A stretch of DNA of 64,000 bases from Prostheceraeus crozeri (lineage: Eukaryota; Platyhelminthes; Polycladida; Euryleptidae): the NCBI GenBank assembly GCA_907163375.1, contig CAJQUW010009070.1, positions 186,001 to 250,000 of the forward strand, read 5' to 3'. The notes beneath the pieces are model-generated. The model was not told where the DNA came from and did no database searches. It saw only the letters and a program-made list of their open reading frames with translations. Made by a program: the position numbers and the translations under genes. Positions 55,560 to 64,000 of this stretch are shown piece after piece (the first letter of the stretch is position 1; every line of letters starts with the position of its first letter).

Positions 55560-56310
55560 TATTTCTATTGTCACTAATATTTTGTAGCCTCACCAGAAAG
55601 TTCAATCACTTGTCGAATCCGGGAAGGCATGCTTTTGACAAGGCGGTTGACTATTTCTTGATCTAGACTCTCCCACTTTTACCTTAGCAAAGCTTCAAGT
55701 ATAAGAGGAAGACCATCTCCAGAAGAATTGATCGCCTCAGACCGCACTTCAGTAAAGTCCAGACATTTTCAATTGGATTGAGGTCTGGTGAGCAAGAGGG
55801 CCATTTCAAAGTTCGCATGCCGGCTTGAGATTTGAAGAATTAGTTACACAACTCCTGTGACAAGTTGCATTGTCGTCCATGTAAATCCAGTCGGAGGAAG
55901 GACCACCCAATTAGGACGACAATGGAAGAATGTGCCTTTGCAAAATATTCACATATCCATCGGAATTCATGTTTCCTTTTGGATATGGAGTTCATAGTTC
56001 ATAGTGCCATTAGTGCATATCGCAGCCCAAATCAACCATTTTCCAACTCCTTGATTCACAGACAATGTCAAATGATCAGGAATTGCGTCATCTGACTTCA
56101 TCGAAACTCTCACATGGTCATCGCGACCTCTAAGACAGAAGCTTCATCATTCCAAGCAACTCGATTCCATTGAGAATGCCAGTGGCAATGCTGCATTGCC
56201 CACTTCATCCTCAAGCTCTTGTGGTTGGCGGTCAATTCAAGCCCTGATGGTCTCTTGCGGCTTTTGAAGTGTTCACTTTTCAGGTGACGTCTCATTGTCA
56301 TGCCAGAAAC
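55560..56310 (-). pseudogene. Tc1-like transposase remnant
   Basis: Minus-strand pieces in several frames: MTMRRHLKSEHFKSRKRPSG, VAWNDEASV (first Asp), MDDNATCHRS (second Asp) and an ending GEATKY close to that of the copy at 5258. The SPDLNPIEN region is scrambled by frameshifts. An old, dead copy; ends not resolved. Confidence 0.7.
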
Positions 56311-56829
56311 CGTTGGCTGTAGAAGTGAACCTCAGTCCACCATAAACAATGAAGGATACAAATGAATAATGGCTCATTGAAAAGCTGAGAACAGAAAGTT
56401 CTTGAATGGTGTATAGCTTATCAATGTAAAATAAGATTGACAGGCAGCAGAATCGATTGAAGTTTGACGCAATTTAGGTGGTCCGCTTTTCATGATCAAC
56501 TCTGTAGTATCAGTTATATAAACACATAATTCTGCACCATTCCATAAATGCACCATTTTCAGTTTTTTACTGCACACAGAAATTGTCTTTATACTCATGA
56601 TACTCAAAGTCTGTTCATCAATCCCTTTGAAAAGGGTGATAGACCTGATTGATCAGCAAATTTTCCGATTTGCCGCATCACCTTGGAAACCTTATTGGAT
56701 TTAGCCTGCAAAAATGTCCTGTTTCAATTTAACTGACAGCTGCAAGCGCAACATGATGGAGTCGCTATTGCCATGAATATGACAGAGAACAGATTTGATC
56801 GTTCTCCACGGTATTACCGTCCCTATTTG

Positions 56830-57738
56830 AATGATGTATTTGAGTCTTCAAAAATGAAAAATGTTTAAATACTTATCACAAGAATATTCAGTTGAAAATG
56901 GTGAGAATGATAAGAAGCTGAGTTCTTTAGATGTGGCTATGCACAAGCTTGATGATAATTTTGGGACTGAGTGGATAGTTTAGCCAGCCAGCACGACGCC
57001 ATCTAAGGAGACTATCTCCGCATTCTGGACAAAGTTTTGTCATCAAGGCTTTGATTTATCGTGCCAAACATCTTTGTCAAATAATTTCCTTGTTACAATT
57101 TTTGATAAAAGTAAGAAGACAAACTTAATACATGTATTTCAACCATTCATTGTTCAAAAGTGCTCAAGTGGGATCCCTCATCACTAGCCTTGTTCTGAAG
57201 CCTCATCTGGTAAATAGTTACGATGCGGTTTATGAATTTCAGTGATTTGTGCGATGCAAATTATATAGGCTACACATCGAGACATTTATTCGAAAGGGTT
57301 GAGGAGCACCGGCAGTCATCGTCATCTATTGGGAAGCATCGACATCAACATCATAGAAATAATAGCATCAAACTGTCAAAATTTAAGATCTTAAAGCGAT
57401 GCTACAGAAATACGATCTCCTGCTGCACGAAATGCTGCAAATAAAGCTTAAAAAGTCTTCACTCAATTGTCAGAGTGACTCAGTGAGACCGAGACTTCTC
57501 GAGTAATAATTTTTTCCCTTCTTCTCATTTTCTTTAGTCTAGAGGTCGCATTTTCCATTTGCCTTGCTTGAGTCATAAGATATCTACTGATTTTCTTTAA
57601 TGTAGTATTTGTTCATTAGGATTGCATGCGTTATGTAGCCTGCTATAATTTATATATTTTTGTACTTTAAATCTAATGCAGGAATGAAAGTAAATAGATT
57701 TCTGACGATGGCCACTTCAGATGGTCGAAACATTAAGT
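56830..57738 (+). mobile_element. Penelope-like element 1, 3' part
   Basis: Plus-strand pieces of the reverse transcriptase end (SVENGENDKKLSSLDVAMHK, KALIYRAKHLC in another frame) are followed by a GIY-YIG endonuclease: frame 57223-57444 with LCDANYIGYTSRHLFERVEE and SSSIGKH. The last residues continue in another frame (LNCQSDSVRPRLLE) to about 57505. A 3' untranslated part holds a hammerhead-like motif. Several frameshifts and stops. Reverse transcriptase plus GIY-YIG is unique to Penelope elements. Confidence 0.75.
57702..57738 (+). ncRNA. Hammerhead-ribozyme-like motif
   Basis: CTGACGA (57702-57708) is followed by a stem GGCCA / TGGTC with loop CTTCAGA, then GAAAC (57727-57731), the exact conserved core order CUGANGA - stem II - GAAA. 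A short stem III (AC...GT or AAAC...GTTT) is possible. Stem I is not convincing by eye. Penelope elements are known to carry hammerheads in their terminal repeats, and this one lies between two Penelope copies. Confidence 0.45.
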
Positions 57739-58052
57739 TTGTCTGCTTCTTGTTATCAAAGAACATCTTTGTATGAATGGTTTTCATGAAAAATCGTTTG
57801 AAAAAACTCTGTCGATGATTATGCAGAATGACAGCGATGAAAAGTTCATTAACAAGATCTTATCAAAGTTGATAATGCTGTTTCGCAAAACTCGAATCAA
57901 AATGCGAATTCGACTTTTTCCAGTACTTGTTTGAAGTTACCCTACTTAAAAGAAAAAGAAAGGGAGACATTGAAAATTGTTCCTGCAATCAACCGAATCC
58001 TGCAGGATAACCATAAACTTTCCATAGCTTTTAACCTTCAAAACTCTCAATA

Positions 58053-59434
58053 CGGAGGGCACTCCAAAAGTTTTGCAATTCGATATGGTTTTGGCATTTA
58101 AGATTGAAAACAACGACATTTTCCAGTTAAATTCATCATTTCTATTTCATGGAAAACAAAAATCAAGTCAGAGTCCTTCAAAATAGCTCCCTGGAACTGA
58201 ATACATTTATGAGCTCGATGGAGCCATTTGTCCATGAAAGTTCCAAATTCCTCAATCGGAATGTTCTCGATCGCCTCCACTGCAGCTTCTTCTAGGGCTT
58301 CATCCAATTCGAAACGTCGGCATCCGCTTCATGGTAGGAAAAAGTCAGAAATCGCAGGGGGGCTAGATTCGGCCAGTAAGGAGGGTGTGGAAGGGTAGAA
58401 ATCCCTTGTTCACTGAGGAACTCCCGTGTTGCAGCGGCGGTGTGAGCTGGAGCGTTGTCGTGGTGCAGCTTCCGACCTCGCATTCCTGTTCGTGGTGCTC
58501 GTCTCCTTACATTGTCAATGACCACAGGCAGACAGTTCTCTATGTACCAACGGGCAGTGACTGTGGCTTGGCCCTCCACTTTTACCATTGCGATCACGCC
58601 TTGGGAATCGGATTGGGACGCCTTGGGAACCGCTCCAATTGGGAATCGCTCTTCCCCTGGGAGCGGGATCGCCGAGCCTTCACAGGTCGTTGGCCACCTT
58701 CAGGAACCCATTCAGCACTACTGCTCTTGGTTTCCACGTCGAAGTGGTAGAACCAGGTTTCGTCTCCGGTGATGACCTCAAATCGCCGCTGGTTCCTCAA
58801 GTTCTCGTAGCGGTCGATCAGGAAACGGCAAAAATCCAGTCGAGAACGCTTTTGTGAATCCGTCAGCACGTGGGGGATCCATCGAACGCAAAGCTTCCTC
58901 ATGCGTAGGTGTTCGTGCAAAATGGTATCCACTGCCGCCGATCCAATGTTCAAGTGGCTGGCTATCATGGCCTGCGTGATCCGAGGGTCGTCATCGATCA
59001 GGTTCTTTGCGGCAGCCACATTCTCCTCAGTTACTGCTGTTGGTGGTCTTACAATTCGAGGGTCATCTTGGAAGTCTTCCCTGCCGGCCTGAAACTCGCA
59101 GTACCAGCGCGTGACTGTGGCGTAGGAAGGAGCTTGGTCCCCAAAAGTGGTGTCCAGCTCGCCATGAGCTTCAAGTGCAGACAACCTGCGCTTGAAGCAG
59201 TACCAAATTAGTAACCTGGTCTGCTCGCGTGTCAATTCCATGGGTAGTGACTGCCTTCCAGCCAAATCATTGAAGTAGATAAAACCAACGATCAAGTGTG
59301 ATGAACTATAATCATGAAATCAATAGATTCTTGCGGTGCTGTCGGCTATTGAATGAAACTTTCATATGACAACCGAAGAGTGTCAGGCAACTTCGCCTTC
59401 TAGTCGAATTGCAAAACTTTTGGAGTGCGCCTCG
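58053..59434 (-). mobile_element. mariner, full length
   Basis: 1.38 kb between TA at 58051-58052 and TA at 59435-59436. Inverted tips share GCACTCCAAAAGTTTTGCAA. Full-length mariner size. It lies in an intron of the host gene, in the same orientation. Confidence 0.9.
58098..59295 (-). pseudogene. mariner transposase, frameshifted
   Basis: Frame 58594-59295 holds the HTH part (LLIWYCFKRRLSALEAHGEL), RWIPHVLTDSQKRSRLDFC and ITGDETWFYHFD with the first catalytic Asp. The rest follows in other frames: RGRKLHHDNAPAHTAAATRE with the second Asp, PHPPYWPNLAP where the third catalytic Asp is replaced by Asn, and the C-terminus (EEFGTFMDKWLHRAHKCI). Two or more frameshifts and the Asn make it inactive. 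Family: DD34D mariner. Confidence 0.9.
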
Positions 59435-59620
59435 TATCTTCCTCGGCAAATATTCAATACTTGTGAGTCTCATCTCTAACTTAGCTTAAAATTCATATGT
59501 GGGCAATGTGACAGTTGCTACTGTGCGACACTCGTAGACGACTGATCACTCGCATTGATGAGCATATCAAAGGCAGATCAGTTGATCAGTCGGTCAAAAC
59601 ATGCCAATCGATAAGTAATA

Positions 59621-59697
59621 CCCTCTGTATGACCCTTGGTATTCCACAAGGATCCATTCTTGAACCATGCGTTCTCAATGTCTCCGTTGGTGCTTGA
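59621..59697 (+). pseudogene. LINE reverse-transcriptase fragment
   Basis: TLGIPQGSILEPCVLNVSVG is the conserved LINE motif (G-I-P-Q-G-S-I-L-G-P). Only about 75 bp is recognisable. Confidence 0.5.
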
Positions 59698-60070
59698 TCT
59701 AAGTCCACTTTACAGTATGAATACGTTCACAAAATGTATTGACTCTTGCACATTTGTCATACTTGTTTTGACATGAAGAAGATCAACAGTCACAGTTTTA
59801 CACAATAGCATGTCTTTAAACTGAACAGCAAATATCGGGCTAACAATCGGAATCAAGAAATGAAAATTAATGTGGATCCCTCAGAATAAGCGACATTTGC
59901 TGTATTAATGCCTTATTTGGAAACTCTTAAGATTCTCGTTGTGATGTATAGATGGACCTCTCATATTTGTCAGTTAGAGTTCTCACATTGATTTCGTGAA
60001 TGTTTGTGTGTCACGTCGCTTATCACAGCTCTCTCCGGTCTATATTATCTTCCAAAGACTTTAAGTATAC

Positions 60071-60915
60071 CATAGAGTAGGGATATGTAGGTAGAGTGTC
60101 AACTCAAAGAAAGTATCTGTATACAGTGAAAATTTTTGTATGAAAAGATTCAGTTTCTTGCGGAGATTACGCTCCTGCTGTCCAAAAAATTATTTGAGCA
60201 GTTTTGAAAATTCAAAATTTTTGCCAATTTATATACTACCAACATAACGCCCCATTATAAGTAGTATGAAACAATTTGGATATCAAATGGAATGAATATT
60301 TGCTAAAAAGCATCTTATTTAAGCGGATATTATGCTGATGATCAAGAAAATCTGATGAACGGCATTATAATGGAACTCTTCATGAAAAAGTCGAGATCTT
60401 TTTGTGCTTTCTTGGCTGAAAATAATTGTTTTTAATTCTATTTTCATCGGTGTGATTTTATGATTCACTAAATTCATAAGTTTCATTTTTTCAATCTGAA
60501 TAGTGATGTGGTCCCTTGAATGTCTTTCAAAGTTAATTGAAATCATTGTCCTAGATTATGTCATTTTTTCTCTACCAGTGGCAGTCTGCCTGTGATATCA
60601 TCACGTCTAAAATACTCTTGAGGTGAGCATGAAAGTAATGGGAACATATCGGATTGTTAATTTAACAAGCATTACCTCTACAAGGGTGTCATGACACGGA
60701 GGATCTGTAAAATGCCATCATTCCTTCTGTATTACAATCATGATCACTCAATCAGCGTGGTAATTTCTTCAAAACTGCAAAGATTTGCATATCTCACATT
60801 TGGCAACATACCAACTGTATCATCCTCGAGTTCATTGAATAAAATTGAAAGTGTATACACATTGGGGATTTAATAAATGTGGAGTTACCACTCTTCCTAA
60901 TTTACTTACTCTATG
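60071..60915 (+). mobile_element. hAT-type MITE, copy B
   Basis: 845 bp. AAGTATAC (60063-60070) and AGGTATAC (60916-60923) form an 8-bp duplication with one mismatch. The ends are CATAGAGTA and TACTCTATG. Homologous to copy A along its length, in the same orientation. Non-coding. Confidence 0.8.
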
Positions 60916-60955
60916 AGGTATACTATACATGACGGATACGTGCAATAATTGAATA

Positions 60956-61190
60956 TTGTTCTCCCTAACGGTGTGTCGTCTGGAACAATCGCGAGAAATT
61001 CAACACAACACACACCGCATTATCCATGATAACGAATGCAGCTGCGATCACTTTCCAGACTTTCCAAAGAGACAGAGAAATGCTGCCTATAATGACATTT
61101 TCCTCCAAACCGGATCATCTTCTACATTTTATGCGTCTCCAGAAATGCCTGCTTTTCAGGCCGCGTTTTTCAACTCCCATCAAAAAATAG
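60956..61190 (+). pseudogene. LINE C-terminal fragment
   Basis: The reading HNTHRIIHDNECSCDHFPDF matches the Cys-rich C-terminal segment of the LINE group seen elsewhere here (compare RAHRIICNESCPCP at 27.9 kb). A short relic. Confidence 0.5.
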
Positions 61191-61206
61191 CGCGACGCCG
61201 TGATAG

Positions 61207-61946
61207 TCCGGGAGCTAGCGCGAACTTGTGCAGGGAACGAGGTAGTACATAAACTTTCACATAGTATAGTACAACTCTAACCTACTGCAAAACTTCGCGT
61301 CTGCCGGATCAGATCATTTGCTTTTCAGAAATAGAGAGGATAACACAATCCTATGTATTTCCAGTGGTAAAATTGTGACATTTAAGGTGTTGACTCCATT
61401 TTTTCGAATGTTTGCTCATAAAAGTTACACAAATTAGTATTTTGTTGAACTGGTTATTATAGAAATCATCTACAGATCATGATCTTTCAAATGAGCTGTC
61501 ATTCAGTGACAGAGGATGAAGTAAAGTGTACAAACAGACACTTTTCGTTAAAGTACATCAACAATTTTCCTGAATTTTCTATGTTAAAATTTGCAGTTAC
61601 ACCAACGAAAAGTGTCTGTTTGTACACTTTACTTCATCCTCTGTCACTGAATGATGACTCATTTGAAAGATCATGATCTGCAGATGATTTCTATAATAAC
61701 CAGTTCAACAAAATACCAATTTGTGTAACTTTTATGAGCAAAAATTCGAAAAATGGAGTCAACACCTTCAATGCCACAATTCTACCACTGGAAATACATA
61801 GGATTGTGTTATCCTCTCTATTTCTGAAAAGCAAATGATCTGATCCGGCAGACGCGAAGTTTTGCAGTAGGTTAGAGGTGTACTATGCTATGTGAAAGTT
61901 TTATGTACTACCTCGTTCCCTGCACAACTTCACGCTAGCTCCCGGA
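61207..61946. mobile_element. Long inverted-repeat element (343-bp arms)
   Basis: Arms 61207-61549 and 61604-61946 are near-identical inverse copies around a 54-base loop. The tips are TCCGGGAGCTAGCG and CGCTAGCTCCCGGA. TGATAG occurs just outside both tips. Non-coding. A transcript would fold into one long hairpin. It lies in an intron of the host gene. Confidence 0.8.
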
Positions 61947-62115
61947 CAATGATAGGTTCTTCCACGGCGCATTTTTTAACAGATCTTTATGAATTCACTC
62001 TATGTAATTTAGAGAATTTTAACATTTCGAGACATTGACATTTTATCATTGCATTTCTTAATTGGATATCTTAACGACATATTCCATCAATGGGATTCAT
62101 ATCATTTTCTCTCAC

Positions 62116-62220
62116 CTTTATTGGTTTTGGCCTTCGTCTCACTTGTCGCATCCTTTCCAGCATACTTGTTTCACTGACTTGGCGAGCAAGAATGCCACTT
62201 TTATCAGGATTCGACGGATG
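62116..62220 (-). CDS. Host gene exon 2 of those visible
   Basis: 105 bp, 35 codons, open. The acceptor is CTTCTGCTTTCAG and the donor AAAG/GTGAGA. Reads HPSNPDKSGILARQVSETSM and then a strongly basic end (RMRQVRRRPKPIK). Phase 0 at both sides. The next exon found lies 8 kb away across several mobile elements. Confidence 0.7.
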
Positions 62221-62389
62221 CTGAAAGCAGAAGTTCTCATTATTTACTTATTTCAGCAAAAGTGAATATATTGCTCGTGTAAAATCACTATTATCAGATG
62301 ACGCTATCCTCTCAAATGATCCTCTCATCGGTGCAGCCACAATTCAGATATTTCTGTAACCTCTAAAACGTTCTCAATCACCATTGAAG

Positions 62390-62815
62390 GATAACGAAGG
62401 ATATATTCTCGAAGTTCCTTCCACTTTTGTTTCTTCCATTTTTAAAGAAATATTTTTAGACACATAATTTTAGATATCTCATATTTTAAAAACCTGAAAA
62501 TGGATAAAATTCATGAATTTAGATGTTTTTAAAATACCAATTGTTTTGATGTTGTGTCCTGGAACGGTCATGATTTTGGGAGTAAAATTTCATAATCTTA
62601 AATTTGAGATTTTTAACTTTTATGATTTTCAAGGTAAAATTTCATAATCTTAAATTTGAGATTTTGAAAAATTTGAAAAATTGGGTATTTTTAAAAACGA
62701 CTAAATTTATGAATTTAGGTCTTCATAACCTGAAAAATGACCAAAATTCTTAAATTTAGTCGTTTTTAAAAATACCAATTTTTCCGAATTTGTCTTGTCC
62801 TGGAACGGTCAAATG
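62390..62815 (-). repeat. Fragment related to the Polinton terminal repeat (fossil)
   Basis: 62391-62455 aligns with the inner part of the Polinton right end (ATAACGAAGGATATATTC, CTTCCACTTTTGTTTCTTCC, TTTTTAAAGAAATATTTT), including the reverse of the first codons of the leftmost gene. The following AT-rich stretch to 62815 repeats TGTCCTGGAACGGTCA twice and AAATTTAAGATTATG-like units. No capsid or enzyme gene accompanies it. A relic of another Polinton copy. Confidence 0.55.
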
Positions 62816-63400
62816 ACCTATACTCACCACTGAAGCATAGATGATGGTGAATTACATATAAAACTTCATCCCAATTGGATTAAAGAGTTGCTAGTCGAAG
62901 TATAAGCGCAAGATATAGCCTGAGTCGCACCAATTTGGCCTAAGAGTTTTATAAGCTTTCGACTATCGACGACACTTATTCTCAGAGACTCGTTTGAGAA
63001 GGATAGAACTGATTCTGCACATTTTCTTTTCATCTGTTGGTTGGTGGTGCCGAAACATTTTATCAGTCATGTATTCTGGCAAGATAACCGAAGTCGAAAT
63101 GAGTAGTCTCTCTCATTCGCTGTCGTCGCAGTCATTGAATAATACAGATGAAAGCAAAGTCGGCAACTGTTGTGATTGGTTCCCCTCAAGAAACACGGTA
63201 ACAAATCTAACAATAGAAAAAAAATTAAGAAATCACATTGTCATCTCATTATTGAAAGGGAAGGTTAAGACGCCCTAGAGAAAAAGTGGTTAAGAGAGTT
63301 AACTAGTTAAGAGAAAAAAGTGGTTGGAGCATGCAATATGCCCGCCACATGCCTGCGCTAAAGAAGTGTCTTCCTGACTGTAATTTAACTAACTAATTCG
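62816..63400. other. Intron DNA, unassigned
   Basis: No supported gene. The open frame 62994-63278 has no recognisable domain and lies on the strand opposite to the host gene. Confidence 0.4.
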
Positions 63401-63410
63401 CTGTCAACAG

Positions 63411-63560
63411 ATGGTGCGGTGGCCTTGTGATTAGAAGGCATGCTTGCACGTCCTCTAGCTCCAATGTCGCTGGTTCAAGCCTACCCACGACTGATGAGAC
63501 TGAAACCAGTCTCGTGGTGGCTGCATCTGTTTTTTGAGATTTGATAAAGAAGCAATCATC
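63411..63560 (+). repeat. tRNA-derived SINE
   Basis: GGTGCGGTGGCCTTGTGATT resembles an A box region and GGTTCAAGCCTACC a B box about 45 bases on. A non-tRNA body follows. It lies in the intron between the first two visible host exons. Confidence 0.6.
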
Positions 63561-63700
63561 TTTGACAAAATTGAAAGATTGATAAATAATATGCTATGCT
63601 AGCTAGTGCATCACCGCGTTCAAAGGATCTCCCAAATACTTCAACTTCAAAGCACGCGACCTCTCTCAGTGACTTGCTGTTATCGAATCAAACAACTTAC

Positions 63701-63898
63701 TGATGGTATAGCTGGAAGCATCATATTCATTCCATTTGGATGGCTGAGCGCATTTTCAGGATTCATGCTCGATCGATGACATTGTGGAAACGTGACTAGG
63801 TTGAAATTTTGTAATTTAGAGAATTTCAGTTTAACCGTTGTTGTTCCCTGATCTTTTCCATTTTTCCCTGACTCGGAGGATGGCTGCGATTCACCTCT
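63701..63898 (-). CDS. Host gene exon 1 of those visible
   Basis: 198 bp, 66 codons, open. The acceptor is TGTCTTTTCTTTTAG and the donor TCA/GTAAGT. It starts RGESQPSSESGKNGKDQG and ends MNMMLPAIPS. Ser-, Asn- and Lys-rich; likely disordered. No domain recognised. Further upstream exons would lie beyond the window. Confidence 0.65.
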
Positions 63899-64000
63899 CT
63901 AAAAGAAAAGACATGTCTTTGATTTGCAGGCTTGTTAGCGGGAAACCATGGCTATTTGGTCTCATGGGAAATGTGATGGGAATGAGACTCCATGCTCAGA

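Larger units (their letters stand above)
57739..59620 (+). mobile_element. Penelope-like element 2, fragment split by a mariner
   Basis: Right after the first copy, plus-strand readings CMNGFHEKSFEKTLSMIMQN and LPYLKEKERETLKIVPAINR resemble the Penelope region between RT and endonuclease. After the mariner (58053-59434), FICGQCDSCY and RRRLITRIDEHIKGRSVDQS look like a GIY-YIG part. Decayed. The order suggests a tandem pair with the hammerhead motif between them, as in Penelope pseudo-LTR arrangements. Confidence 0.5.
33013..63898 (-). other. Host gene, eight exons found (3' part of an unidentified gene)
   Basis: Eight minus-strand exons were found by their borders. Each has a pyrimidine-rich tract ending in AG before it and, except for the last, a GTAAGT, GTGAGA, GTAAGA, GTTAGT or GTAAGG donor after it. 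All are open. Exons 1-6 are multiples of three in phase 0, exon 7 ends in phase 1, and exon 8 starts with the two missing bases and ends in a stop. Together they give about 335 codons without an interruption. The 5' end is outside the window and further short exons may be missed, mainly at 62.1-54.1 kb and 45.1-36.1 kb. The product is not recognised. Confidence 0.75.

Noticed and set aside
62994-63278. Plus-strand 94-aa frame as a gene
   Set aside because: No domain, no clear acceptor, and it opposes the host gene inside one of its introns.
63411-63485. Functional tRNA gene
   Set aside because: A- and B-box-like sequences are present but no acceptor or anticodon stems pair; a SINE fits better. 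The same holds for 40910-40985 and 49850-49915.

Overview
The window is a metazoan nuclear sequence, probably from a marine invertebrate. It has spliced exons with GT-AG borders, AT-rich intergenic DNA, and many CR1/Jockey-type LINE tails, Penelope, hAT, mariner/Tc1, piggyBac and CACTA elements, together with a Polinton. No bacterial-style operons are present. I cannot name the species.

Left part (1-28.2 kb): no host gene was recognised. The segment is a nest of mobile DNA: a piggyBac-type MITE (928-1925), a decayed Tc1-like element (about 4.26-5.42 kb), a hAT-type MITE split by a LINE (5.85-7.41 kb), LINE fragments, and a 14.4-kb Polinton (9062-23486). The Polinton has 6-bp target duplications and terminal inverted repeats of about 650 bp. 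It sits inside a short hAT-type element (8948-24406) that has its own perfect 8-bp target duplication. Polinton parts recognised are the minor and major capsid proteins, a protein-primed DNA polymerase (N-terminal and exonuclease parts), a phospholipase A2-like domain fused to an integrase, an adenain-type protease, a fibre-like coiled-coil protein with a phage-tail-fibre motif, small virion-like hydrophobic proteins and several unknown ORFs. The copy looks broken in several genes. Two LINEs lie tail to tail to its right (24.4-28.2 kb).

Middle (28.4-32.8 kb): a 4.4-kb hAT transposon has perfect 8-bp target duplications, a BED-finger transposase, a recognisable intron and a C-terminal dimerisation region in another frame.

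Right part (33.0-64 kb): reading splice sites on the minus strand gives eight exons (63898 down to 33013). They are all open, with matching phases, and end in a stop codon. They make the 3' part of one unidentified host gene whose 5' end lies outside the window. One exon ends in an SH3-like GRTGWFPS motif. The introns hold nearly all the other elements of this half: a broken Ty3/Gypsy retroelement with 201-bp LTRs, LINEs, tandem Penelope-like elements with a hammerhead-like motif between them, two mariners, an IS630/Tc1-type element, two hAT MITEs, CACTA MITEs, two long inverted-repeat elements, tRNA-derived SINEs and a fragment of a Polinton end.

Overall the window shows one long host gene with transposon-loaded introns next to a transposon nest. 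The most informative points are the nested Polinton, its unusual gene set, the hidden host gene, and several small element families whose boundaries are proven by target duplications or empty sites.
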